Shown here piece after piece: positions 23,086 through 37,349 of a DNA stretch of 64,000 nucleotides. A program made the translations under genes and the position numbers. This DNA is from Hydractinia symbiolongicarpus (Eukaryota > Cnidaria > Hydrozoa > Anthoathecata > Hydractiniidae), in NCBI RefSeq assembly GCF_029227915.1, contig NC_079884.1, positions 7,936,001-8,000,000 of the forward strand, in the 5' to 3' direction. The notes below the pieces were generated by a model that was not told the DNA's origin, made no database searches, and was given only the letters and a program-made list of their open reading frames with translations. The stretch's first letter is position 1. The number at the start of each line of letters is the position of its first letter.

Positions 23086-25544
23086 AACCTCGTTCCCAGG
23101 GCATTTTGCCTTGTTTATGAGTTGATAGCGCCAAAAATGCCCTGGAACAGGCTGGTCACATGATCGCTTATAATTTACGATAAATATACCAAAAAATAAT
23201 TTATGAACAGAAATTTATTTCTGCCCCGCGCGGGAGTTTTATGTAAACAAGAGTACAACAAATATGGCGGTCGATTTATTTTGTGGAGTGGATAAAAATA
23301 CTAGCTAAGGTTTAGCACTGACTTTAGAGAAGCTAGTTTTTGAGAAATATATTAAAAAAGATACCATTTTTAGTTCAACATGATATGAAGCAACTTTATC
23401 TCGATAATTAAATTGATATATACGCGGTCTTATCCTGCAGAACTACTGGTAGCTAGCTAGCTAGAGCGTATACCGTCTAAATTACGTGAACATTTAGCTA
23501 ATAGCTAATAGCCACATATATCGATGTTGTTAAAGTCATTACCCTACTTGGATACAAAACTGAAATGTTGTTAGTCAATGTTTGAATTTTTATAAATATT
23601 GTGATGACAAGCTGGCTGTGTTCTCCTTAAATCTTATGTGAGCAAATTAGCTAAATTATCTGTTACATTTCTAAGAAACATTTTGTTGGCTAAAATTTTG
23701 CAGCTGACTTTCATCGTGACGTGTGTTGTTTATCATTCCTAAACCTCTTCCACAAATCGGTGGCAGGCAAAAATTGCAGATGGTAAGCCGTGTGCCAGTC
23801 TATTCAAAACTTTTTTTTTCAGGTAGAGACATATTTTAAAAAATGAAAATAAAGAATATATATAACTTGCGTATAGTTTAGATTTAGAACACAAACAGTA
23901 CAAAAGTTTTTAACCATAATTTGACTTTCTTCACCTAAGGTCTGCATTTTTTTTGCCTGCCGATTTTCTGATTTTTTGGCCATGCACAAGAATCTTTAAA
24001 AAATGTAAACATTGGAACTCATGTATATAAGTAGGTAAAAATGATGAGCTTATTTGATATATTAACCAGGCCCATGGAATGTACAATAAGTGAGGCACTT
24101 GAATGTAAGCAGTATTGTGCTTTTTTTGGCACTGCCTTTTAAATGAAGAAAGCTCTTACAAATTCGTCATATCACAAATTTTATTCCTATTCACCTATAT
24201 ACTTGAGGATAGATATAAAGAATGATTTTGTATTAGCTATACTTTCTAGGTTTCAGAATTTGAGCAATTAAAATGAGGCTGATAAGGCTTTTGTAACAAA
24301 ACTTCTAAATCTTGACCAAATATGAACAAACAAGTAAGGTTTTTGAACAAATAATTCTTCTAAGGCCAATAAATGTCCTACTTTTACTTTTGGCCACTGA
24401 TTGATTATGCTCGACCAGCATATTTTTACATATCGTGGCCAAGTACAAATGGCATTTTTGGAATTAACACCCTGCACGTATATAATAAACCAGCTTTAAC
24501 TTAACCCATTGTTTATATCGTTTAATGATATCAAATATTGTCCCTTTTACAAAATATAATTAAGAACAACATGACAAATGTTTACATTTTAGAACTGGTA
24601 GAAACTGGTAGTTTTTATTCTTGGGTCTTGGTTATGACCATTTTAAAAGATAAAACAAAAACGTTCGGAGAAAATGAATTAACTTTATAAGAGTTTGACT
24701 GTAATATTCAACTGTACTGAACCATTTTCACTGCAGTTGATTTGTGTAGTCATTTCATCATAAAACATTAAATGTTTTGTTACTAATAGGGGCAGTTTAC
24801 TTAGAGTATAAATTTGAAAATTGCATGATTCAATAAATTTTGATGCTGACTTTAAATATTGGTCATTTTGGTTGGAAATGATCAGAAAGTGTTAAGCATG
24901 TTAATGCGGATCCGAGAATAATCCATAAATTCAGCACTACAACATGTCATTCTTAGTTTTGTTTTTGAAAATAGGAAAATGTGTTGTGCATATTAGAAAA
25001 ATGTGTGCAACCAGAGTGCCCAGACCTTCTCCTACGATTTCTAACATGTTCTTAACAAAATCACCTACCTGGAAAAAAATAGCCATTTAACATGTCCTTT
25101 ATAAATGTGGTTGAGTAAAGCTGTCTTAGGATGTCACGTTAGCTAGCTAAGGCAGCTACCATATAATATACAGCCCATCTAGCTAGCTACCTAGAGCTAA
25201 TGAATTTTTATGGAAACAAATTTCAAAACATTTTCTAAATTAAAAGCCTTTCGCCAATACTGAACAATCAAGCTAAGCCAGATTAATAGACTTTACGTCA
25301 GTAATATTCTGACAATTTTGCTTTTATCGTCAAAATAGTTTCTTTAACGCTGTGTCTTTTTTCGCCCGCCATCTCTAAATCTTGCTTGTAGGCGAGCGCC
25401 AAATTTGCATCTCATTATCTTTGAATTTCAAAAATGCCCAGTATATCTGGGCATTTTTGTGTCACATGACCAGCCTGTTCCAGGGTCATTGTTGGCCACT
25501 CCGTAATAACGGCTCAGGGGCCACAAGACCCCGGGGACGAGGTT
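23086..25544. mobile_element. 2.46-kb non-autonomous DNA transposon with 11-bp target duplication
   Basis: CTCCGACATCC occurs exactly at 23075-23085 and again at 25545-25555, bracketing an element that starts AACCTCGTTCCCAGGGC and ends CCCCGGGGACGAGGTT. The inverted ends extend inward: CCTGGAACAGGCTGGTCA and its complement lie at about 23141 and 25467. The interior is AT-rich and holds no transposase frame. Target duplications of 9-11 bp are typical of Mutator-like elements, but with no protein the superfamily is inference. Confidence 0.85.
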
Positions 25545-25555
25545 CTCCGACATCC

Positions 25556-26308
25556 GGCTGATGATATAAACAAACGATAAATCGAATTTGTATTTCTCTG
25601 TTCCGTTTTTTATACTAAAGCAGTTCAGATTACCCTTAAAAAAATTCGTTCAAAACAAACCCTCGGACGTGTTGCTTTCGCGAGCAGGAAAGTTTGTTTG
25701 CAGAGTTGCTGGGCAAATTATATCTTTCCGTTAGGATACTGTACCATGTAGGCTACAGAAAATTAAACTTGTTGTAAATTTTTAATCAGTTATCTCGATA
25801 GCCAGCAAGCTAAGAAGACCCTCTACCCTGCCCCCTCCTAGCTACAAAAAGCTTGATCTCTAGTTGCATGAATGAATGTTTACCTTACATTGCTTGGCCT
25901 TAACGTACTAGCTATATGTTTCTTATTGCTATGTCTAAGGGCTAGAACAGGTTAGATATTATTTTATAATCATTTTTTGTAACATTTGTATCTAGAGTGG
26001 TACCACACAAAAATTTTTATAATTAGCTGCACTCTACTATAGCTGCTAGCTGCTATAACCCTACAGTGTTTTCTTTTTTTTAAAAAATATCAGACTGCTG
26101 ATATTGCATCATGGGATGATCAGAAGTTTTGGACCTATTTTAAACTAATAGCAGTACCCAACCCAGTATAGTAACAAGGCATGAAATATATTTGATGCAA
26201 ACATACAACTATGAGGTTGAACTTCAAACAAAGGAAGCAAGGCTATAGCAGAAGATCCATGGTTATTCTTTTACTTTTATAAAATATATTTGAGTCTTGT
26301 AAGAGTAA
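25556..26308. other. Non-coding, nothing recognised
   Basis: No domain-bearing frame or clear repeat seen. Confidence 0.45.
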
Positions 26309-26457
26309 GGGATCTCCCCAACTTACCTCGCTGGGGTTAACCTTAGGCTATGGTGTATCATACACTCTACCCGTGTTGAATTGCTGTCTAGGAAAACCGA
26401 ACCCTAGTCTTCTGCACAAAGTGCGGATGTATAACCACTAATTTACAGTGCCACAAG
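26309..26457 (-). mobile_element. tRNA-derived SINE, copy 2
   Basis: Diverged copy of the 672-821 SINE in the same orientation. The end CCACAAG, the A-box region (ATAACCACTAATTTACAG) and the tail with GGGTTAACC and GGCTATGGT are shared. The B box is mutated (AAAACCGAACCC), so it is probably no longer transcribed by Pol III. Confidence 0.7.
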
Positions 26458-29304
26458 CTGGTGACAGTTAATTATGTATGTTCATATATCAGCATACAGT
26501 GAATTTCTTTCAATTTATCTTTCGCACTGAATCATGCGCATACCCACACGCAGTAGTTTCTTGACTGGTATATATACTTATATTATTATCCCACAATGGC
26601 TATATTCTATAGATAATTTAAAAATTTTTATACAAAATAAAGTTTTTTTTATACAAGCCTGAAATTGTTTGTTTCTTGTATTTTGAGCATTTTTTTATTT
26701 CTTAAAACACATAAAACTTACAAGTGATTGTGTTCGAAAATTGAAGTACGCATTTTGAGGAAAAAACAAAACACTGTAGCTAGCTATACGCGAGCTAACT
26801 ATATAAATTAATGTATGGCATCACTCTAGATACAAATGTTACAAACAAATGATTACAAAATAACATAACAATTCATTCTTGGAAATTTCAGTGTTTATTC
26901 CACTAATAATAAAAATAAATTTAGCTTCCTAGTTGTTAAAATAAAATTATTGCAGAAGATTTTTGCTTTTACTTTAATTCTGCCTTTTTAAATTGTATGC
27001 TTTTATTAGGTCCATGAATCCTCATTCGAGGAAAGGAGGTCTAGGGTGAGGGTAATATCTAATAAGCAGGTGATGCCACAAGTTATCTTTCCATGAATAT
27101 TAATAATTATATTGTTTTTTTTATTTTTTAAAAGAAGCCAACGCAAGTTTTTCTACTTGGAAATTGAATTTTCAGAAAAATATATAACTTTACCTTCCCA
27201 AGATAAAAAGGTTGTTAAAATGATAAAGTATAAATAAAAAGCTATTGAGGTGAAAATCTTTGCATAAAAATAAACCTTAAGAATAATTAACATTATTATA
27301 TTTATTACTTTACACTTTTTGATAATTCTACTTTGCCTTTCATTGTTTTAATAATTATGCATACTTAAATCTTAATTGTTTTTTTTATTTATTTATGTTT
27401 TTTTTGTTATAAAAACCTATAGCATATGCAGAAATGATTAAAGTGTGATCTTTGCCAATATGATACTTTCACACAAATATTTTTGGGGTATCAGAAGCCA
27501 TATGTCTTCCTTATCAAATTTTGTTTATATTCAAATATAACTATATTTTTGACATTGGTAACATTATTCATATAATCTCAAATCAGCATCTTATATTAAA
27601 AGCTATCAACCTTATTTTAATATTTATTTATTTTTTATTGTTAAAATTATATTATTCATCCCTACATCAAACTCAATGCTCTCTAGGTCATAAAACTTTC
27701 GAAATTCAACAATTACCCTTTCTTGAAATGAATGCACCACTGAGGTGTCTATTAGATCTTGAAAACCTGTTAAAGATTGAATTTCTATCATTTGTCACTA
27801 AAAAATCTTATAAATTTTGTGTAAATGCTTGGTAATGGCTTTTTCGAGTCTTTTTTAAAAATCATAGCCAAAGAAAAAACCTTAAATTGTTATTAAAAAC
27901 ATTTTGACAAGCCATATACATTGCAGTTTTTGTGTCTGAGTTTTAGAGTGGTTATATGTTAAATTGCCATGTCTGTGAATCTAAATTGTTTTAAAATCAA
28001 TTGTTCTGTTACCAAAACATAAATGTTTACATAACTCAAAGTTTTGTGACAGTAAATGTAAATTTTTGTGGATAGATGCCAGTTTTTCTTCATTCAGTTG
28101 TCATAAAAAAATGTGTTCATGAAAGACTGTCTGAATTTTAAGAATTTCAGTTTCCAGCGAAACCTGGATCTTTGTAACAGCTTGCATTCTCAGCAAGTGT
28201 TAAACTTATGTTTGCGGTGTGGAACTTCATTCAGTTTGAACAAAATGATGATTAATTTATTTATTACCGTTTTTTAAATAAATTTAAGATTAATTTTTTA
28301 ATGTTTTGACAGTTAGGGTTGAACGTTGGGAAAGATGTATAAATAAAAAAAATATTAGGTTTATGATGTTTTTATTGTTTATATATTTTTAAGTGTGGCT
28401 GGATTTTTAGACAAAAAATTACATATTTAATGCTCAGATTAAGTCAAATTGCTTTTTCTCTGTTTTGATTTTGTTGTAAATAATTTATATTACTTTATTT
28501 TTTCCAAATGACTTAGCACATTCTTCAGTTAAAAAAGTTATATAGTCTCTTAAGTTTAGACAACATGGTGGATTCCATAAGATCAGATAGTATAATGATG
28601 TTACACAAAGTTTCATTATAAAGTTATTATTATATGTTTTTGTTTTTATTTTAGATTTGAATTTATTTTGATTCTAAACATATTTTAGACATAATACATG
28701 TATGTACATTTTGTGTGTTTGTTAATCCATTTTTCAACAATCAAAATCAATCAAAGTCCTGTGCAATTATTTCTCTTTTTGCCTTTGTATGTTTAGTTTG
28801 TTTTTTAACCACATTGTCTGGTGTGAAACATGACTTGTGAGGTTTTGACAAGAATACATAAATATATATATATATATGTATTCGTTTATTTAAACTACGA
28901 AAAAAGCACAGTAAATATATGCAAAAATCCATGTCCTTCTGAAATTTGGTCTCTGTTGTTGATTGTTTTTGCTTTTTATTTCATATTCTTGTTTTTCCTA
29001 TCATACACTATTTTTATATATACAAAGGTGTCTTTTGAAAATGAGTAGAGCTTTAAAGTGTTTATAAAAAGAAAAATTAATAATTAAAAGAATAATTCTT
29101 TAAATAAGAAAAAATAAGTAAAGTGAAAAGAATTTTCAAATATAAAAAAGCTCTGCATAGCTTCAAGAAAATGTACACAAAGTTTTAGTTTTAGATGTAA
29201 ACTCTGCCATGTTAGTTTGTTATTGAATTTTTTTAGGATACAATTAATTATAAATTCATATATGAAGTTGTCAGCAGAATGTGCTGGATGTATGACAAAC
29301 AATC
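26458..29304. other. Non-coding, very AT-rich upstream region
   Basis: Very AT-rich, with a TA microsatellite at about 28862-28877. Frames such as 27521-27835 are low-complexity and not credible proteins. It must contain the promoter of the gene starting at 29305, but I cannot point to an element. Confidence 0.45.
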
Positions 29305-32300
29305 ATGTTTAAAACCGAGTTTCAGGTATTTTTGTTGTTTGTTTGCGTATTGGCACACTCTGGATCAGGTACAGTGACCGCTTTAAGGTCTTGCTCTGAT
29401 ACAAACTGTAAAATTCATTATGTATTCATAAGGAAGGCAGGTGACACCAGAATTTAAAATCTTTTAAAGGAAAAAGTTGGAAATAACTGCATTTTTATCT
29501 AGGTGTTGTAATGTCATGTATATTATAGTTTTGATGAAATTTTAAATACTTTTTTGTCCGTGTTGCAAAACTTCATACTAAATTAAAATGACTTTATGTT
29601 AAGACCTCATACAACTATATATATACAAGTTGGAATCCCATTGCACTTATATCTCATTGTATGCTGCAAATAACATTTTGAAATAAAGTCATTTACTGTA
29701 ATCATATGTTTCCCACCTGTAGGGAATAATCATGCCCTTAAGTGAATGCACTCTTCAACTAATGATTTAAGTTCAATCTCTTAATTAGGCGCCCCATAGG
29801 CAAGTTGCACAACATATGTAATTATGATGTAACAGTATAGAACAATCTGAAGAACTTATAAAATAAGCCTGCCAATAATGCCCAATGAAATGTACTATCA
29901 GTCGTGCTTGTTCAAGTTGCCTGTTTTTTTTGAAAAATATGATAATTTCTTTTATCACTAGGGTGGACCATATGTGGATGTCTACTCAATTCAAGGAAAG
30001 GATCCTCTTTCAAAAATCAAAATAGCTGGCCCACAAAATGCCATAAGAAAAGAATTTGACAACGACTTGCGTACATTTACTTTACTAATTGAAGGAGAAC
30101 CAAGCAGGTCAAAAATAACTATACCTAAAAATAGCAAAGTTTCCTTGCACCTGACTCAACAATACCTAGTGTTCCAACTTTATATTTACCCTTCCCGATC
30201 GTTCTCTTTGGAAGTTTCAGTTACCAATGAAGCAAACTTAAAACAAAGGATTATTCTATCGAACAGCAATCGAGAAATTGTGGTGACTGCTCTCCATGCA
30301 AAAATGCCTTGTTCAGTGATCAAGCAGAATTCGTGGCTAAATCTGTGTTTAGATTTACACGATTTGATATCTGGATGTTTTGAAGGTAGTAAAATGGTTA
30401 CCATCGATAATATTATAGTATCGGCCAACTGCAGGCTAAAGAGAATGTTCACGTTAAAAACGAAACCGTTTAATAACAATGACATTCCATCCAAATTCCA
30501 ATCAGATGACAGCACTCTGTTGCAGGTGTGTTTTTAACTCTCTGATTTTTTTCTTGCTTATGTTATATAACTGAAACATAATTTTCTACTTAGGACTTGT
30601 TGTATCGTCATGATCTTCTAAAAACAGATGTTTATCTTTTTTAATATACATACTTAAGCATACAAAGCATACAAAATAAATAAAATATGGATGAGCCATA
30701 GTGTTGTATTTTTCTTCTTTAGACAATAGACATGAATACGTTCTTTGCAGCTGGCATTAACATTCGCTGCAGCACTGGTAATATGTCAAATCGCACGGCA
30801 CCGATAATAAACCGATCAAATAACGATAACTCTCATATTGCGTTTGGTTCTCGTGTACGCCACGACTCATCACCGGGGAGTAAGGGCTTGGATTTATCTA
30901 CAAACTCGACTAAACTAAATTCGTCTCGCACCGATGAAAAAATCTCGTTGCGTACGAGAAGGGACTCCTCATCTAGTGCAACAAATAAACAAATCGACGC
31001 TGATAAAAAAGAGACCTCGATCCAAAGGAGTACTGAAAACGATAGTCAACGAATTGAAGGAAAAACCTTTCTTCAACCCAGGCCTCCGAAACAAGCAGCA
31101 GGTAAAGTTCGAAAACCCAGAATAAAAAGTGCAGATTATTCAAGAAAGACGACAGAATCAGAACAGTTAGGGAAGCAGCCATTATCTAAAAGTGCGGATA
31201 CTCGAAGAAGAAGGATTGTTTCAGATAATTGTAGTGAACGATTAAATGGGCGGAGAAGTTCTCTTGTATCTGACGTTCTGCCGGAAGTTAAACTTCAAAA
31301 AAGGTTGTCGCACTCCGCCGTTACTCTAGAGCATACAGAAAAACTTATCAGCGAAAGTAGAGAAAATCATTTTAAAAGCTTATCCTTGAATGCTTTACCT
31401 CAAATCCAACGCAATAAAAGGTATGAGAACACTGACGATCAAGACGACGACGAGCTTTTTGACGATAAACGAAAAGTCGAAACGCCGTTGCATCAGTTAG
31501 GTGACGACGACATGGTTGAAGATTATTTACGTCGTCGTACAACAAGTGCTTCTTCACTTTCGCGCAGCAGTAGCTGTGCAAACAGTACGAATAGTGACTT
31601 ATTTTCCTACTCTTCTCGACCTCGTTCAGTTACCGGTCAAAGAAGCCGTCGTGTTAGTGAAACCGAAATGGAAAAAATAAATGAAAAACAGTGCGCAGGA
31701 CTTTGTAAAACCGAAATAACGAAAAACGAACATCCAAAATTTTCTCGCGTCAGTAGTGCGTCGGTAGAAAATGGACGTTCAGAAGCGAATGCCGTCATTA
31801 ATGGATTTTCAGCGAAAACGGAACCTATCAAAGATGAAGCTGTGCATGCTAGGACTGGTATCGAGTTTGATAACCAAACAAACGATGCTACCTTTGTGGT
31901 TGCGTCATCTCCTGTGCCACTTGATCAGAAGGGCGAGTCTTTTACGGATTCCCTAGATGGTACTGCCGAATTTTCTAGTCCCCTTGTGTCCGTTTCCAAA
32001 GTTCCAATTTCACCTCGATGCTCGTCTCCACAAAACGAATTGACAGTTAATAACGTGAAAAATTTCAATGAAGATTTTAATACTAACAACTTGCAGCTTT
32101 TAAATTCTTACAAAATGAGAGAGTCGTGCGATTCAGATTCCATGTCTTGGTTACATGCGTCTGATGATCAATCCACGTATGTATCTGAGAAAAATATGGT
32201 GAATCGAACGCTGGATAACCTTAAACAGTCGCCCAAGCTAGCTCTCACACAGCATTTAGAAGAAAGATTAGGCTCTTTGATTGTACAAAGTGAAGATTTT

Positions 32301-33473
32301 GAAACCGATGACGGATTTTCAGATTGTAGTGACGAAACCTCCATACAACCACCGCCGACTAAGTTTCGTAATTATCGGTATCAAGACGAAATCAAAAGTA
32401 TAGGGACAACATTGGATTTGTCTGCAACGATACCTGAAACACCCCAAGTTGGCGATCAAGCAAGGTAAAGCTTTGTTTAAACTAGAAATTAAAGGTAGTT
32501 TCCTTCCATCTACTAGAATTATCTAAGTGTTTTTTCGATATTTCTATATAGGTCTTTTTTACATATAATATTGAAAAACATGTTTTATTGCTTTGAGTAC
32601 AGCAGGCTTTAGGATGTTTAAATAATAATCCAGTATTCAAACAACCTAGAGTTCTGTGTTTTCTCGAATTACCTTAGCTCCTCGAACCTTCGCTCAAGCT
32701 ACTCGAACCTTTGCTAATAGTTCTTAGTTAACCTATTAGCATGAATAACTCGAACTTCCTTATTTCAAAGTTTGAGTAACTCCCTATCAGAAAAAGCAAT
32801 AAAGAAACACGAAAAACATTATGAGACAAAAGACTATTACTTTTAAATGTACAAAATGTCTTCAGGTTGATACGGTGATAAAAGGATTGTATGCAAATCG
32901 CTTTCACTGAAACAAATGTTTTTTGGACTTTCTGGAGATCCGGCTTAGTTTAAGTTAACTGCGTGTTATGTTAAAAACGAGAAAAGAAATGTTGAATTTC
33001 CTTTTTTTATAGAATTAACAGTAATCGCGATGAAAACAACAACCAACCAGGTAAATGTCTTTTGTTATTGTTTCAAAGCCTTACTGTTAGCCTGTGGAAA
33101 AATCTACGAGTCTGCCGGTCCTCAGATTTTCACCCGTCGTATTTCGTGCCTTTTTAGCACGACATCACTCGGTTTGACAGATAGAATACGGCTACTTCAA
33201 AAAACTCAATCAACCTCCTTCCGCTTTAAATTCTCCTACTGGATAATGACCTTTTAAACGCTCCATACCCTTTTCCGAAATTGAGTGTTATTTTGATTGG
33301 TGCTCTTCTCCGTTTATTCTTTTCGTGTATTGTAGCACTTGCTTGTTTTCATAGGAACGCAAATAATGAAACTGCATGCATCGCGCGATGAAGAATTATT
33401 GGACCTGTTATTCGATCCAGTCTTAAATTGCTATTACGATCCAGTAACACATAAATATTACGAATTGTCTTGA
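29305..33473 (+). CDS. CFAP20DC: CFAP20 domain-containing protein (CFAP20DC/C3orf67 homologue)
   Basis: Five exons: 29305-29325, 29962-30525, 30723-32464, 33013-33050, 33355-33473. Phases agree throughout, with GT-AG introns, giving 827 aa. Exon 1 encodes only MFKTEFQ, and exon 2 continues [15 protein letters not shown]; this is the start of the CFAP20 (DUF667) fold, which fills residues ~1-190 and includes the conserved [16 protein letters not shown]. Exon 3 is a long Ser/Arg/Lys-rich, probably disordered region. The last exon ends in the motif [13 protein letters not shown], then YYEL, which I recognise as the conserved C terminus of the vertebrate protein. CFAP20 itself is a microtubule inner protein of cilia; the function of this longer relative is little known, so a ciliary role is inference. 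Confidence 0.9.
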
Positions 33474-34119
33474 TGTTGAAATTCTGTGTTTGTTACGTTT
33501 GAGAATGTTGATACGGTATGTTTTGTACTTCTGTCAAACACCAGCTGTGAGAGGCTTGTTTGATATTTGATTTTTTTGCAGGTAAAGTCAATTATTTATC
33601 TCGTATACCATGCCTAAATCACGATATCGATAAGGGAATTAATTTTCGCGAAATTTTCCAAATTTCATTTTTAAGTTAGTAAGTCCAAATTTTCATTTTT
33701 TTTTAATTAAAGCCGTTTTTTACGGATTTTTGATGCTGGAGATAGAATAGATTTAAAATTCAACTATTTATTATAGTTCTCTAAATCGGAAGAAAAAAGT
33801 TAGTTCTAATCGTTTGTTAAAAAAAACTAATCCGAATATTGCGACAACTAATTTTTGCGAATTTCCCAGTAATTTTCGTTAAAAAACTCGTGAAATTCGC
33901 AAAAATTAATTTCCGCGAAATTTTATTCCCTTAAGGTAGTACAAAAGCATGTGTTTTTTCTGTGATTATTGTAAAAGCGTGCGGTAAAACCGAAGCAGAT
34001 TTATGAATCATGTTCACATGACACAGATTGTGAAGGGAATAAATTGTAGTGTAGTATATATAATTTTTATTTGCTGTTATGAGGCGTATGAAATTTTAAT
34101 CAATTACTTACTGCGCCAT
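33474..34119. other. 3' flank with MITE-like repeat
   Basis: No clear AATAAA was found close to the stop codon of the preceding gene. The stretch is occupied mainly by the inverted-repeat element at 33629-33938. Confidence 0.4.
33629..33938. mobile_element. MITE-like element with TTCGCGAAAT-rich inverted ends
   Basis: The left end reads ATAAGGGAATTAATTTTCGCG and the right end complements it (CGCGAAATTTTATTCCCTTA). Sequences with the same terminal flavour occur at about 43100-43384 and 63208-63313. No coding capacity. Exact ends and target duplication are not clear. Confidence 0.55.
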
Positions 34120-34127
34120 ATTGGTGC

Positions 34128-34462
34128 TTCTTGTAAAAAGTTCCGTCTTCACAGCCTCTTTCGTCGTAAAAAGTTCCGCCTTCACAGCCTCTTTCGTCGT
34201 AAAAATTTCGTATTCACAGCCTCGTTCGTCGTAAAACGTTCCGTCTTCACAGCCTCTTTTGTCGTCAAAAAAATTCCGTATTCACAGCCTCGTTCGTCGT
34301 AAAACGTTCCGTCGTCACAGCCTCGTTCGTCGTAAAAAGTTCTGTATTCACAGCCTCTTTCGTCGTAAAAATTCCGTATTCACAGCCTCGTTCGTTGTAA
34401 AACGTTCCGTCGTCACAGCCTCGTTCGACGAAAAAGTTTCGTTTTCGCAGCCTCGTTCGTTG
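34128..34462. repeat. Minisatellite of about 33 bp
   Basis: Roughly ten copies of a unit like TTCACAGCCTCGTTCGTCGTAAAACGTTCCGTC. Alternating variants (CGTCGTCACAG and CGTATTCACAG) suggest a two-unit higher-order period. The unit is near a multiple of three, so frames stay open through it; I do not regard them as genes. Confidence 0.85.
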
Positions 34463-37349
34463 TATATGCTCAGTCCATTAAACTTGCGGTAGAATATACC
34501 TAGTGAGAGTATGTAAATTTTTAAATATCGTGAACGAAGAAAAATATTAATATATATATATAGTTTCTATTTTTGTTGTTTTTTAAAAATTTTTAAAACC
34601 TAACTTGTTTTATAGTGTTGTATATAATATATTTGGTTGAAATTTGTTCACATATGCATAGATTTTGCTGTGGGGGAGAGTGGTAAAAACTATCCCTTTA
34701 TTTGTCAATCACTATATGCTATGCCATTCTTGGCTCCTTCGTGGCTCCTTAAAAACAAGTCTTACTTGGTGTTTTTACACTCACATGGAAATTTATTATC
34801 AAATTATGTATGTGCTGGTTTTTACACTTATTTATTGTTTTTTTAAATTATTGTTTTTTGGTTAAACGAGTTTAATATATTCGCCTCTTGCGCCGAGCCA
34901 TATAGATATATAATTAAACAGACCAATCAGGCTTGGGTTTATTTACCGTTACAGAGTAAGTCACAAATTTAAAAGTGTACGCCACCTTTGTATCTCCAAT
35001 AATATACGAAGACGGGTTGTGGACATTCGCACCATAAACACGTGACTTCTCGCTTCATATTGTCAATTTGATGGTCAGCGTATTTTTTAAATTTGTCACT
35101 TCTGTAACATTTATTTGACAAAGGCAGTTGTAAATTTTTATTCTGTGAAAATCAAGAGTGAAAAATATGGTTAAATATGGCTTGTAGATTGTGTATTCCA
35201 CCTAGGTTTTATATACCTTCTTATCATCGACGAAGTCAGTATCATCAGTCCAAGAGAAAACTAAAGTAAAAATCGATACAAAAAATTCAAGATATTTAAA
35301 AGTATGCTTAAGGCTGATTTCCTGTTTGACTGTATTTTCTCGAGTTATTTTGTTAACGCGTGCGCACTTTGACAAAGTTTGACATTGGTAGTCGAATAGC
35401 AACGAACCTTAAGCACAATATTTTTTACGTTTAAAGATGGACTCATTGTGACAATAAAAGATGAGTTTATTCTTTGTGTTCTTTCAATTGTTTAGCCTTG
35501 ACTTTTTATATAGTCAAATGATAAAAACGAAAGGCTTTGAATTGGACTCCCCGTAGAGGTAGGCGAATGAAATCGTACTTTGAAGGTAGAGTTGAAATTA
35601 TTGACACTTGCAACAACAAAAAAATAAAGGCAAATTACCTGTCTGTATTAAGCAAGAGTGTAATTTGAGACTTAAAAACAAACAAATTAACACTATAGAA
35701 AAAAGGGATTTATCATAACAGATTATTTGACATCCCGAAAAACCTGTTATTGTTCCCATAAACGGTTTCCTATCAGCAGAAAACTAACACTGCTGGAAAC
35801 GATAAGTGTTGGAAATATAATTGACAGCATCCACACGGTGAAATATTTTAACTAGATACCATTTGGAAGCAAATTTATTTTGTGTTTATTTTGAGATGTT
35901 AAAAGACTGGACCCATTGCATAACATTATGAACGATAGGCTTTGAAGAGTGATTTATGCAATATAGAGTATCAACGTGAGTTTAAAATTATACGATTTTT
36001 TTGAAGTCAAAGTAGCCTAGGTTGCCCATAACCATCACAAAAAGCTTTGTGTCAAAAGTTTATAAAGGTACGAACAACGAGTACAACTTCACGATAAAAA
36101 AAATCGCTGGAAGTAAAAAATTTCCGGGAAGATAAAAAATGATTCCGGAGATAACAAGATTTTTACGAGTAAGTTACATCAGAGAAACAAAACGAAATGT
36201 AATGACAAGGTAGAACGAGCACAAGAGAAAAAGAAACCAGCTAAATACTCAACTCATCAATTTGGATGGAAAATCCTAGTAAACACAAATACAGACAAAG
36301 AAAACGCATTAAATAAATTCCTATTGCCATTATCGTTGGTAAAAAACATAACATGTGCCGACCTTACACTAAGTCATAGTTATAAGAAAAGAAAATAATC
36401 TAAGAAATTTCTTGTTAAGGACGATGTCCTGAGCTTTTCTGATGCTTGTGGTTTTGTTGGTAGACAAGGTTAGTGGAAAGGTGTTTCTCTCTTATCTATG
36501 GCTAAATCGTATAAAGACCAATTTTACAACTGTTCCAATCAACTGTTCTGCCAGACGAAATAAAGCACGGAACAGGCTATAGGCACGGAATTAGAAACTA
36601 TCGCGAATAAGGGGCAAGAATGGATTTTGGAAAAAAGTCACGTCCAAGCAAAATTAGTTTTTGCTTAACTCGCAACCAAGCTATAACAGATATTCACTCG
36701 ATGTTTACTGGAAAATTGTTAATAAAGGAAATACGATCGTCAGGGAATTTAAAATAATTTTATTGGGCCATTTCTAATTTTAGAAATTAGTGAATAACTG
36801 CTCTGTTTGTCCAAAAAAAAAACCCGAAAAACTTGTAATTTGATACCATATATTTTCTTTGAAAACATTATATATTTATTTATTTGTCTACCTGTGTTTT
36901 TTTTTATAACATCATTCTATGAAAAACGGACTAACGTAAATTGTACATTTTGTCCGTACTATTGATAGTGTCTGATCGTCCGTGTGACGTACTTGATTTT
37001 TATTGACTATTGATAATACGTTCTTATCCGGAAGGTCATGTGTTCATAACAAAATCATAAGCGACCATACGAGTGGGAATCAATATACTAATAAGAAAAT
37101 AAGAGCATTGTTTATTTCACCAGGGTTGCATAGCTCCGGGTGCACAGGTGCTTTGGTCCTTATCGATAGCAAAAGAAAAATGGAGGGGGTATATCGTGTA
37201 AATAATCGCATGTTAAAATAATAATAATAATTGTTATCAAAGAAAGACCACCCAGAATTTTTATGTTTCAAAACGTGAACGCTTCTATCAATAATTTTTA
37301 GTATATGTTATGTTATGAAGGTAGAAAAAGAAATACAATGGTTTTACCT
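34463..37349. other. Non-coding, nothing recognised
   Basis: AT-rich stretch with only short, domain-free frames. I see no exon with consistent phase. Confidence 0.45.

Noticed and set aside
27521-27835. 104-aa frame rich in Ile, Leu and Tyr
   Set aside because: Lies in very AT-rich DNA where such frames are expected by chance; no homology signal recognised.
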